A stretch of 64,000 nt of DNA from Castor canadensis (Eukaryota > Chordata > Mammalia > Rodentia > Castoridae). The stretch lies in NCBI RefSeq assembly GCF_047511655.1, contig NC_133389.1:148578473-148642472 (forward strand), given 5' to 3'. The notes below the pieces were generated by a model. That model was not told where the DNA came from. It saw only the letters and a list, made by a program, of their open reading frames with translations, and searched no databases. A program made the position numbers and the translations under genes. Position 1 is the stretch's first letter; each line of letters opens with the position of its first letter. Below, one piece after another: positions 23,725 to 33,300 of this stretch.

Positions 23725-23900
23725 GTTGGAGGTCTTTATTTTGTTCTATTCAGGTTCAGGTCTTCAACTGATTGGACGAGGCCCACCCACATTATGGAGG
23801 GTAATCTGCTGTATTTAAAGTCTAATGATTTTAATGTAAATCACATCCAGAAACACCTTCACAGCTGCATCTAAACTGGTGGTGTCTAAACAATGGGCAC
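23725..23900 (+). repeat. Ancient LTR-like eutherian repeat, 3' part
   Basis: 'ttgttctattcaggttcagg', 'cttcaactgattggacgagg' and 'cccacccacattatggaggg' match the same family as 9,140-9,565, here closer to the consensus but limited to the 3' part. Confidence 0.6.
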
Positions 23901-24314
23901 CCTTGCCTAACACAGTCAGCCATCAGGGACCCTTTGCTTTACTTCCTTTCTGTGCTCTTCCACAAAAAAATGGATTCTAGTGTGTTGTGTCATCTGGTGA
24001 TGTTACATGTGTGTCATTTCTATTATGTACTTGCCACACTAAGGTATGTTTTCAGTGCTGTACAGTTAAAATGTGCTTCTGTGTACATGTCTTATCTGAT
24101 CACAACCGTTGTGAGAAACACAGAGATCTGTGAACCCACTTTACAGGGGAGGAAATGGAAGATCAGAGGAGTGTTTGGGTTGCCTTTGGGATGTTGGGGA
24201 CCAGGCATGAACCCTGGACTGAGATATAATGGAGTTTGCACAGCCTCTCTTACCATATTTTTCCCAGTACCTGGTGTCTTGACCTTTGTTCTCACATCTC
24301 CTTGAAGAATACAA
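23901..24314. other. Unassigned stretch, possible MIR core
   Basis: 'cccactttacaggggaggaa' near 24,137 recalls the MIR core 'cccattttacagatgaggaa', but the flanks are not convincing. A 123-codon frame (23,934-24,305) has no recognisable similarity. Confidence 0.3.
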
Positions 24315-24790
24315 CCTGCTGTGTCCTCATGCTAGCCCCCGATGCAAAACTAGATAAAGTACCAGAACTCTCAGGAGACTCCCTGACGCCAGATTAATCA
24401 ATACCTTAGATAAGGTGCTCTGTGTGCCTTGATGATTCCAGAAGTGATGTGTTGTAATTAAGCTTCAGTAGCCTTAGGACAATTAGCCCACCAAACCTCA
24501 TTCCTTTCACCTTGCATCAAGAATTGTTAAAGCTTGATTTTTACCTGAGTCTTTTCCTTGTACTGACCTAATAAGATAAACACTTTGCCTCAGATAGGCG
24601 CTCACGTTTCCCATCAGGAACGCGCAGCCCTCCCGATCCCAGCTTTCTGTTTTGTGTTGAATGTCTGTATGTCTGTGTGTGTCTTTTTTCTCATTCCCCC
24701 GCCGCTCTTAAGTTCACGCAGCATACCCATGCAGGTTGTGGGCATTGGGAGAAGAGGACCACTCAGGACTTGTAGCCAGGACTTTGGGTA
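24315..24790 (+). repeat. Possible solo LTR of an endogenous retrovirus-like element
   Basis: A unique-looking block contains a polyadenylation-like 'aataagataaacactttgcc', followed by a CpG-rich segment ('ggaacgcgcagccctcccga', 'ccccgccgctcttaagttc') and a 'gcatacccatgcaggttgtg' end. This layout resembles the R/U5 part of a rodent ERV LTR. CpG density is clearly above the surroundings, which suggests a younger insertion. I see no clear TG...CA borders, target-site duplication or internal retroviral genes, so the call is tentative. Confidence 0.35.
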
Positions 24791-27160
24791 CCCTTGTCTA
24801 GGTCCAGGTTCCCCTACTGGTCCCAGGCTTTCTAGAGCCTTGATGGAGGCACTTGGAGGGTAAGCTGATGGAGACCTGGTGCCTAGGCGTGGAGTAGTCT
24901 GTGGTTATACCCAGCGAGCTGCCATCTGACAAAGGCAGGAGCAGAGTTCTCTGGAACCCTGAAGATAAAAGGACTCTGTTCAGGGTGGAAATGGGGAAGG
25001 TTCTCATCCAGACAATCCAGAATTGAAGGACTGAAGAGATCCCTTTTATTTTCAGGTCCACTAAGATGCTTTTGAATGTTCTGTGCCCCTCACTTGCCTT
25101 ATCACTTATTTATTTCAGATGGTGAAACTTTTAATGATTAAAACACCTGGCCAAACACTCATGCTTGGGAAGAAGGAAGCGGGGGAAAGTGAGGAAGGAA
25201 GAGAGGGAGAAGCTATTATTCAGTGAAGTCCTTCTTGTTTCCTTTTGTTTTAATTGCTCAAAAGACAATTTGGAAAACAAACAGGGAGACATCCTGCCAT
25301 GGCAACGCCTGTATTACATTATTCGTTTTCATAAAAGCAGTCTTGTGTCTGTAAGCACCTACACACGTTCGTCTTGGGATGAAGACGTCACATAGGATTG
25401 TCCTCTGAAATTCAAGACGCTTGCTTTGTCTTGGTAATTTTGCATTTATTTCCAATTTCAGACTTAACTTTCAGAGCCTAAAAGAATAAAGTGTCTTCCC
25501 AAGAATGAGGGAATCATTTATGTATCTGCTTCTGGCCCTGAATTCAGTATGTTCTCTGCACTGATGGATCGACTGCATCTTTTTACTCACACCCTTTTCC
25601 TTAAGTATTTATGTGCTTTCCCATCAATAGTTAAAAAGTCAGAATCACCTCCATTTTACTGGTGATGATGAGAACAAGGTCCCTGGCTCGTATGGCACAT
25701 GGCAGTGTTTCAGTGGAGGCCTTGCTGTCACAAGTTCTTACTCTGCCTCAGAGCTGCTCTTCCTGATTCCAGCTTTAGCTTGTTTCTCTTTGTTCTCAAC
25801 AGTTTTCAATCTCTCTTATGATTTATGTGACATTTATTTGTCTCTGCATCTTTGGGAAGCTTCTGAAATAGCCCTTTTTTGTCAGTTTGCCAGTCCTCTT
25901 GCCTTTGGAGTAAAGTTAGTGAATTCACAAGGGAATTTAATGATGGTGTTAGGGGAGATACGCCCCACATCCCAGATGAACATGGTTGTGTGTGTGAGTA
26001 CAGTGTAAATGAAAATTGGGTGGTTACATTTTGATGTATGCTATTCGAACTCAGTTTTAGCAATGAGGAATAGGGATAGGCTGAGATGGCGTGTGGTGCA
26101 GATACCAATTCATGTTTTATGATATCTACACCAAACACGGAAACAATCAAGGTGAATGCCTTATTAGAGCTGAATTGGGTAAATTAACTTTAATGTGCAA
26201 TGTGACCCTTTGTACTGTAATTGCCAACACACTAAATGAGTCTGCATGAGGTCATGTTTCAGCAATTTGCTTGTACTCACTCATCTTTTTGATAGAAATT
26301 GCAGTGGTGGCATTAACAATTGGGATCTCGAGCAAAATGTACAGGTAGTCTATGCATTTAACATACTTTATAGTTCGTTTTGCAAAAAGTTTTACATAAT
26401 AATTTTCTATAGAAATCTTAAATAAAATGAATCACTTTAAAAGGATAGTTAGGAAGAGAGATATTTTACAACTAAAATTTTGAGGATTAACAAATCATTG
26501 TGAATACCTATGAACTCCAAGAGCAAAATTAAAAACTTTGGTCTGTAATAATCTACAAAAAAGACATCACAAATATTCAGGGAGTCAGTATAAAACTGTT
26601 TATTTGAAATGTTATTATTCAATATGTATTTTAACCAACTAGTATTTTTATAACTGGTATGATTCATGTGGAGAATGGGTGTTTGATTTCTATTGTGTGT
26701 TCTGTTGCTGTTTTCAGGGGTTGAATGAGAGATAACACTGGTGAATAAAAAATGCTCACCAGTTTTGGAAGTAAACCTATCTTCAAGTGGACACAAGAGG
26801 GCGCCAAGCATGCAGTAGCGGATGGAGATTTAATGGACGAAATAAACTCTGGCACTTAAAAATGGAGCCATGTTTATTTTATTCTGAGTAATATATTATG
26901 CACCTGCTTGTTTTATTCTTTAGACTGATTTGTGTCAAATAACTTTCCAGAAATATGACATGTGTACTGGATCCAGGCAGAATTAATCTTTCAATGTAGA
27001 AATAGAACTATTTTGTACAAAGTATATTCTCTGTTATAATGAAGTTTTACTTTATTGTACTCACTCTAAAGGAAATTAGACGAATATAACAAGTTGGCAC
27101 TTTTTTCAAGCATTTTGTCTCTGTAACTTACTAAGATATAGTTTTTGGTCATGAAATATT

Positions 27161-27162
<2 letters not shown>
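24791..27162. other. Mostly unassigned stretch
   Basis: A possible MIR core at 25,630-25,715 on the minus strand ('cacctccattttactggtga') is weak. A CTCF-like motif at 26,791 is listed separately. No gene recognised. Confidence 0.4.
26791..26804 (+). promoter_or_regulatory. CTCF-like core motif
   Basis: The bases acacaagagggcgc fit the CTCF core extended with GC (CCASYAGRKGGCRC) at 12 of 14 positions, including the invariant AG and GGCGC. It is on the opposite strand from the motif at 8012, so the two sites point away from each other. Confidence 0.35.

Positions 27163-27199
<37 letters not shown>
27163..27199. repeat. (AC)n microsatellite
   Basis: About 18 uninterrupted AC units. They explain the poly(Val-Cys) tail of the small minus-strand frame here. 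Confidence 0.95.
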
Positions 27200-27201
<2 letters not shown>

Positions 27202-27360
27202 ATCTCTCTTCTTTGTTATAGGCAGAGTAGTGAACCTTTATCCAGAGGGTACAGAGACTTCGGGGAGAAAAAGATAAAGTGGTAACTGAAGGAACTTGGA
27301 GTTTGCTGTAGATAAGGAAGGACTTCAGCATTTTTTTTTGCCCTCTAAATATCTGGCTTG

Positions 27361-27751
27361 TGTATTAGTCTGCTTGGGCTGCCATACAAAATACTACAGA
27401 CCAGTGGCTTAAACAACAGAATTTATTTTCTCACAGTTCTGAAGGCTGGAAGTCCAAGATGAAGGTGTCAGCTAGATTGTTTTCTCCTTGGTTTATACAC
27501 AGTCACCTGCTTTGCTGTGTCCTCACATGGTCTTCACTTTGTGAGCATGAGTTCTTGGTGTCTCTTTATGAGTCCAAATGTCCTCTTCTTTTAATGACAC
27601 TAGGAAGATTGGATGGGGACTCACCCTAATGACCTTATTTTAATTTAATCTCACATCAAAGGTTCTGTCTTCAAATACAGACACATTCTGAGTTTTTTGG
27701 GGCTTAGGCCTTCAGTGTCTGAATTTGGGAGAGACACAATTCAACCCTTAC
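27361..27751 (+). mobile_element. Solo LTR, MaLR-like (ERVL-related)
   Basis: It starts 'tgtattagtctgcttgggct', continues 'ccagtggcttaaacaacaga', 'tttattttctcacagttctg', 'gctgtgtcctcacatggtct', 'aatacagacacattctgagt', and ends near 'agacacaattcaaccctta'. This is a nearly full-length copy of a very common eutherian MaLR-type LTR in the sense orientation. There is no internal region and no obvious target-site duplication, as expected for an ancient solo LTR. It has no coding content. Confidence 0.75.
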
Positions 27752-28445
27752 CTCCTAGATCCTTGTTTGGATGAGTGTAATGTCGTGGTGGGTAATGGCC
27801 TTTCGTCTGAGCGTGTTTATTGACCGGCTTCCAGTGAAAGAACCACCATGCCCTGCACACATCACATACTCAATATGCAGTTGTTCAATGAGTGAGTTTG
27901 TGCGTTGAAAGGCTACACATTTTACTCTGCTTAGGCTTGCCTGAAATCTTCCACTTCGTGACAGGTAGTAATTAACTGCTGAATGAAAGGCATAAATACT
28001 TCCTTTTAAACATTGACATTATGTCCATATGGTGAAAGAAAGGGATGGAGGCAAATGAAGAGAGTTCAGGAAATACTAAAATTTCTTTGAAATAATTTCA
28101 TTGAAAATTAACAAGTTGATTATTGTGAAAACAGATTCAAATTTATACACAATGGCCAATCATGTAGCTTTCCTGGCCTTTGATGAAACCCTTCCTACCC
28201 AGAGTGATCTGCTTCTTACCTCATCGTAATGATTATCAAGGGCCTCTTAGGTTAATTTGCCTTTCAGTCTTCAATCGCTTAAAGATAATACATTTAACTC
28301 AATTATAAGCACTGATCTTGCTCACTCTTTGGTTTCTTCTGTCCCTGAAGCTCCCCTCAATATTTCTACTGTGCCCAACTCTCATTTGGGCTGTATAACT
28401 GCGTTGTATATAATTGGGTAACTTGCATAGGATCTCCAAAACTTG
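27752..28445. other. Unassigned non-coding stretch
   Basis: AT-rich DNA without recognised genes or repeats. Confidence 0.4.
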
Positions 28446-28740
28446 AGCTGAGAGGCCAGCAGGAGTAGTTAAAAATCAGGGCCCTTGTCTCTGGGAGTGG
28501 CTTTGCTATGTCAGGAAGAACTTCCGGCCATGTGGAGACGGAGCAAGGTCTTCATGGTGGATCAGCTGCAGTGGGTCAGAAGTCTGGTTTCACAGGTAGC
28601 TTCCAACCTCGCAGTGTCAAGGAGCTCAGGACAGGACAGCAGTTTTGAGCTTCAGCTTGCCGAGGTTCAAAGGACCTGGCTGGAGGAGCAGGAGGGAGAA
28701 AGCAGCTCTCAACTTGGTGGCTACTTATAATAAAGTTCCC
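28446..28740 (+). other. Small ORF block followed by AATAAA (unrecognised)
   Basis: A GC-richer block of about 300 bases carries an open frame ending at 28,730. It has no ATG at its 5' limit; the first ATG is at 28,530, starting MWRRSKVFMVDQLQWVRSL and ending EGESSSQLGGYL, 66 codons. AATAAA begins at 28,730, overlapping the stop codon. I do not recognise the protein. Possible readings are the last exon of an unannotated transcript, an eroded LTR whose poly(A) signal survives, or chance. No promoter or convincing splice acceptor was identified. Confidence 0.25.
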
Positions 28741-29054
28741 ACCCTTAAAGCATATGTCTGTTTCTCCAGCTGTTGATTTTTAAAATCCAAGTTCTTTAAT
28801 TGGGGGCTAAAAGATAAGGCATTTAGTTGCCTTTTGGTGCAAAAAGAAAAAAACCAAAAAACCCAAAACCAAAACAAACTACTTCATCTTTAGGCTCACC
28901 TTCAACTTTCTCCTAACCTTCAAAAAAGATTGTTTTTCTTCCTTTTGTCTCTTGGATGTCCCTTTTTCAGGCTACTGTGGTAAAGTTCTTGATACTTTCT
29001 CACAAGACTTTAAAAAAAATCCTTTATGTTGGCAGGGAATTAACTCATGAATAA
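28741..29054. other. Unassigned stretch with an A-rich patch
   Basis: An A/C-rich low-complexity run lies at 28,845-28,880. Nothing else recognised. Confidence 0.4.
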
Positions 29055-29250
29055 ATGGATAATAATAACTGCTGACATTTTTGGAGCTCTGACTGTTTGG
29101 CAGGCGTTGAGCTGGGGATTTGCTAGCATTATCTCACTTGATCCTCTCAACAGCTTTGTGATAAAGCCCACTTCACAAAGGAAAAAAAAAGCTGGGAGAG
29201 TAAGTAGCTTGTCCTCCGTCATAGAATTAGAAAGCAGAAATGTGTGACTC
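29055..29250 (-). repeat. MIR SINE
   Basis: 'aataataactgctgacattt', 'tagcattatctcacttgatc' and 'cagctttgtgataaagccca' are the complement-strand landmarks of MIR (aataatagctaacatttatt ... ttaactcatttaatcctcac). The element is therefore on the minus strand and nearly full length. Confidence 0.65.
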
Positions 29251-29448
29251 TTAAGCACAAGAGGAAAGAAACGGGTTTGGAATGGAAGTCCAGGACTCTG
29301 AAACAGGCAAAAGCAGAATGTCAAACACCTAGTGCCTATAACTTTCACTTAAAGCAGTGTCCACTGGCTACTGTATGTGCGGTACCCCGTGGATCACATC
29401 AGTTTTGAAGCCTGAGACTCTGCCCTTGAGGAGAGTTTTGGTCTAATT

Positions 29449-29648
29449 CACTGGTTCCCAGCCTGGACTATACACGATAAGGATCTAGGACTTGTAAGTA
29501 GGTAAATGTGCCTAGGAATGCCTGCCAGACCCCTAGAGACTCATGTTTAAATACAGTAGTTCAGTAGTTCCTATGAGGGTATGATCCAGCCTTCGGAGTT
29601 TTAAAGGCTCCTCAAGGGACTCTAAGGGGGAAAATTTGGGAACTGCTG
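29449..29648. mobile_element. hAT-Charlie-type MITE remnant
   Basis: The ends form imperfect inverted repeats: cactggttccca at 29,449-29,460 pairs with tgggaactgctg at 29,637-29,648 (9 of 12). They flank 'ccagacccctagagactcat' and 'cggagttttaaaggctcctc', which match the common MITE with TIR cagtggttctcaacc. The flanks gtctaatt and gtctagct agree at 6 of 8 positions, fitting an old hAT 8-bp duplication. Confidence 0.6.
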
Positions 29649-29656
29649 GTCTAGCT

Positions 29657-31806
29657 GCAGAATGAAGCCATGACACCTTGGCTGTGAATCAGAACAAAGA
29701 TAAATACACGTGGCATGGGGTGGCCGTGTTACAGCTTCCACTGGAATTGTCTTCAGTCCTTTGACACTGAAATCTGGCCAGTGGGCCTGCAAATCTACTT
29801 CCCTCCCTTGCTTTGGTCAGGATAGGACATTTATTAGACTCACACAACCTCAGGGAGCAACTGGTGTTCTGCTTCCTTCTTCCTTGTGCGAGGTTATACA
29901 AGTTCATCTGGCTTCCCATGCCCACTTGCTGCTCCCCTTGCCCCGTGTTTCTACTCACCAACGTTTGCTCTCCTTTTTCATTCCCTTTTTTCTCACTTAA
30001 ATTTCTTCATTTATCATTCTTCCTCTGTCACTCATCTATCTCCCTGATTAAAATTTGACAAGCTCAATTAAAAAAAAAAAACACCAATTTTTTTTAGAAG
30101 AACAAAAGCTCAAATGCCTTTTATACATTTATTTGATTAGGAATTTTACACAAGTTCTACCCTCTTTTCTACAGAATCCTATTCCAGGAATGTATGTCAT
30201 TTTTTGTGCCCTTGTTGGGACCTGGTCACCTAATTATCTTCAAATCCATATCTATCCTTTACCCCATCTGCAGCACTGCTGTCCTTTTTCCCATGGTAGT
30301 TTTTAAATCACTCCAAAGATGTAGAATTCCCCTTGTATGTTACCATTTTCCCATTTGGTGTTTAACTTTACTGAACATATTGAAAGGTTGAAAGAGACAT
30401 TACTATTTTGGTTATTTATCTGTTGCCGGATGTACACGGAAAGATGGGGCTTTCCTTCCAATGTTCTTCGACAGCAGATAGGATTTTATGGGTTATAGAA
30501 ATTTTCAAAGCAATTATAGCTATTCATTTACATTTTGTTAAATTTTACTGCTTTGAACAATGTTAGAGAAACAGAGTGGTGGTTTAAGTGAGAAGCCATG
30601 AGGAGAGAGTCAGGGAAAAAGAAATAGTAGCAAAGGAGAATCCAGGATTAGAGTTCGCAATGAATTGCAAGTGTTACCAGTGAAAATGGGGAGACCAAAT
30701 ACAATAAAGAGTTAGAGACACATACATAGAGCTATGTGTACAGAAACTACTTTTAGTAGGTAGGCATAGGCTAAGGTTAATTTAGAATACCAGAAATTAA
30801 AAATAACACTGGAACACTGGGAGAGAGAAATAACTTAGCAGACAGAAACAGAGTTTTCTACTTACAAAGGTTGATACAGCAAAGGAAAAAGAAGCACAGG
30901 AGTCAATTTGTCTCAATCCTAGTTATAAAAGGCACAACATCGCACTTACCAATAAAAGCTTCGGTATTTGAAATCCTGGCTGGAGATTATTCATTCTCTA
31001 AACGATGAACTTTCAGCAGTTCCACAAAGTGGAGGCAGTGCTTGCTGTATTCACGGAGTCAGAAGATGGCACTATTGGCAATGTTTGCAGGGAAAATGCA
31101 TTCAAAGTCTTGTTTTTGAAGACTGTTTCTGCATGGTTCAGCTCAACAGAATGTCCTTAAAGGACGATTATGTGTAGATTTTTGTTATGTGGGTTTTCTG
31201 TAAAATACAACAAAGTATTCCAAACCAATTTGAAATTCAAGAAAGATGATACATGGTATATACTTTAGATCCATATACCTGCTGCTTACCTTGTGACAGG
31301 TATAGTTATGTCTTTACAGTGGCATTCAGTTTTGGCTAGATTTTTAGTATATTTTCTTCATAATGGGTGAAATCGACTTCTAACTGTTTGGGGGAAATGA
31401 CAGGCTAATTGTATGATATTTCAAAGTTTGTGTTATTGGAAATCTATAGAAATAATTGTGTTCCTCTTGTTTCTGGATGTTAGATATCACTCTGTCTGGT
31501 TAGATAGCACCACGTTATCCAGCTGTGACTACTTACCTTAGTATAGTAGGATGAATTTTTTGTTATCATTGTGCTTCAGACAAAAAGCTGGGTGAGAACA
31601 AAAACATTTTTATCACATTTAGAGTAAATCTGAATCAAAGCATATCTTCCTGTTACAATTTCTTTGTAGTGACACATTTCTTGATTTGTCTTTCCAAAAT
31701 TAAAAAATAATTAAGTATCCAACAAGTTAGACCCAAGGAATAATTTCTGGGCCAAAAAGCAAAACAACAAGGAAACCCTCACACTAACTCTTTTCTTTCT
31801 TTTAAC
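29657..31806. other. Unassigned AT-rich stretch, start of the repeat-poor block
   Basis: No recognisable transposon. Small frames (29,710-30,000; 30,055-30,306; 30,968-31,177) have no supporting features. Confidence 0.4.
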
Positions 31807-31834
31807 TGTGTGTGTGTGTATGTGTGTGTGCGTG
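31807..31834. repeat. (TG)n microsatellite, imperfect
   Basis: TG units interrupted by TA and CG. Confidence 0.9.
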
Positions 31835-33084
31835 CACCCATGGGTGTTGGGTGTTAGTGAGGAGGAAAAGGAGGAGTTGGGTCAAGGTTAGGAGTGAAAG
31901 AAATTTTAGCTTTGTTTATTTTAATGTCATACTGAATACTGAATTTAGTCATATTCTAAAGCTACATTCCTCCAAATCACAAAATGCTTAAAATTTATTT
32001 AAATATATCTTTTTAAAAATTAACTAGTAATTAAAAAATAAGGATATAGTCTTCTGTGCCTTTAAAAAACCTTTTCAGAATTGCATGCGTTATTCTGTTA
32101 AATTATCAATCCAGGTAAATTTCCTGCATTTATTCACACAGGTGGGTACATTTCATCACAGCCACAAATGACTCAGACTTTTAAAAAGTAAAAACATGAC
32201 ATTTTTGGTTAATAATTATTTCAGCAACATTTCCCAAGCATCTTTTATATCATAAACAACGTGGATCCTGATTCAGCTCTTCTGGATTGTATAATAACAG
32301 ATGGATTGCGAGACTGTTTACTGCCGCTGCCCACAAACTTCCTTTTGGTAAACTACTATATTATTTATGAATCAGAAAAGTTTCAAAGAAGCCTCCTATC
32401 TGATTACTGCTTACTGATGAACTTGCATCAGAGAAGCTTTTAGTCTAATTATACTAGTTTGTTATAAAGAACTGTTATTATTTCAAAGTCTGAATTTGTT
32501 AACGGGTTACTCTGTCTGCTACTCTGCACCGTTTCCTCCCAAAGACCTCGTCACCCAGATTGCAGTAACTCTATCCTCAGGAAACAGGTAATAGTGCAGA
32601 GATGGCACTGAAAAAGTTAAGGTAGATTAATAATAGAAAGCGCTTTATCAGATAATTTACTATACCAGATAATTTGAGATGTATTTAAAATGTGCTTTAG
32701 GAAACACTGCAAGTAATTCTGGTTTTGAACTGCTTTATATTCATCTTCGTGGAAAACTGTATCTGCTTTTCTGTGACAAGCCAGTAAATGGCACTTATAT
32801 ACATTTTTGGTCACTGAACTTGACATGTATTGTTGTGTTTGAGTGTCTAAATACAGGAAAAGAAGGACACTGAGACGCACCTCAAAAGTTTATTCCATCC
32901 ATCCTGGTTTGCCAGTTTGCTTCAGCACTAGAAGCAATTTTCTTTTCTGTGTGTGTGTGAAGTGGGCATAAGGATAGCTGCACTAATAGACCTTTTAATT
33001 AGATACAAGAGAGGACAAGATAAAACCAAAGCTAAACAAAGCAAAAATGCCCCCTTAAAAAGAAGCCCTGTGAATAACGCTAAC
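31835..33084. other. Unassigned AT-rich stretch
   Basis: No gene or repeat recognised. The segment around 32,255-32,345 ('gattgcgagactgtttactg', 'ccgctgcccacaaacttcc') is compositionally distinct and could be conserved non-coding DNA. That cannot be judged from one sequence. Confidence 0.4.
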
Positions 33085-33179
33085 CTCTGCTTACACTTTC
33101 TACCCTCGGCGCACGTATATGCAACGTGAATTCATCAGAACTCTGATAACCGTACAATTGTTTGGGGCCGAATTCAAGC

Positions 33180-33228
<49 letters not shown>

Positions 33229-33300
33229 GGGATGCCGGTTATGTCATCGTTCCGTCAAAAATATAATGTCAAATATGCTTATGGTGAATCATCACGGTCT
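33085..33300. other. CpG-enriched patch around a (TG)n run
   Basis: I count about 11 CpG dinucleotides in roughly 215 bases ('accctcggcgcacgtat', 'caacgtg', 'aaccgtac', 'gccgaatt', 'gccggtt', 'atcgttccgtc', 'cacggtc'). The region otherwise has very few. The patch is not part of any repeat I recognise. Confidence 0.4.
33180..33222. repeat. (TG)n microsatellite
   Basis: About 21 uninterrupted TG units. Confidence 0.95.

Noticed and set aside
23934..24305. 123-codon plus-strand frame
   Set aside because: No recognised domain. The minus strand is also open over part of it, and no exon signals are seen.
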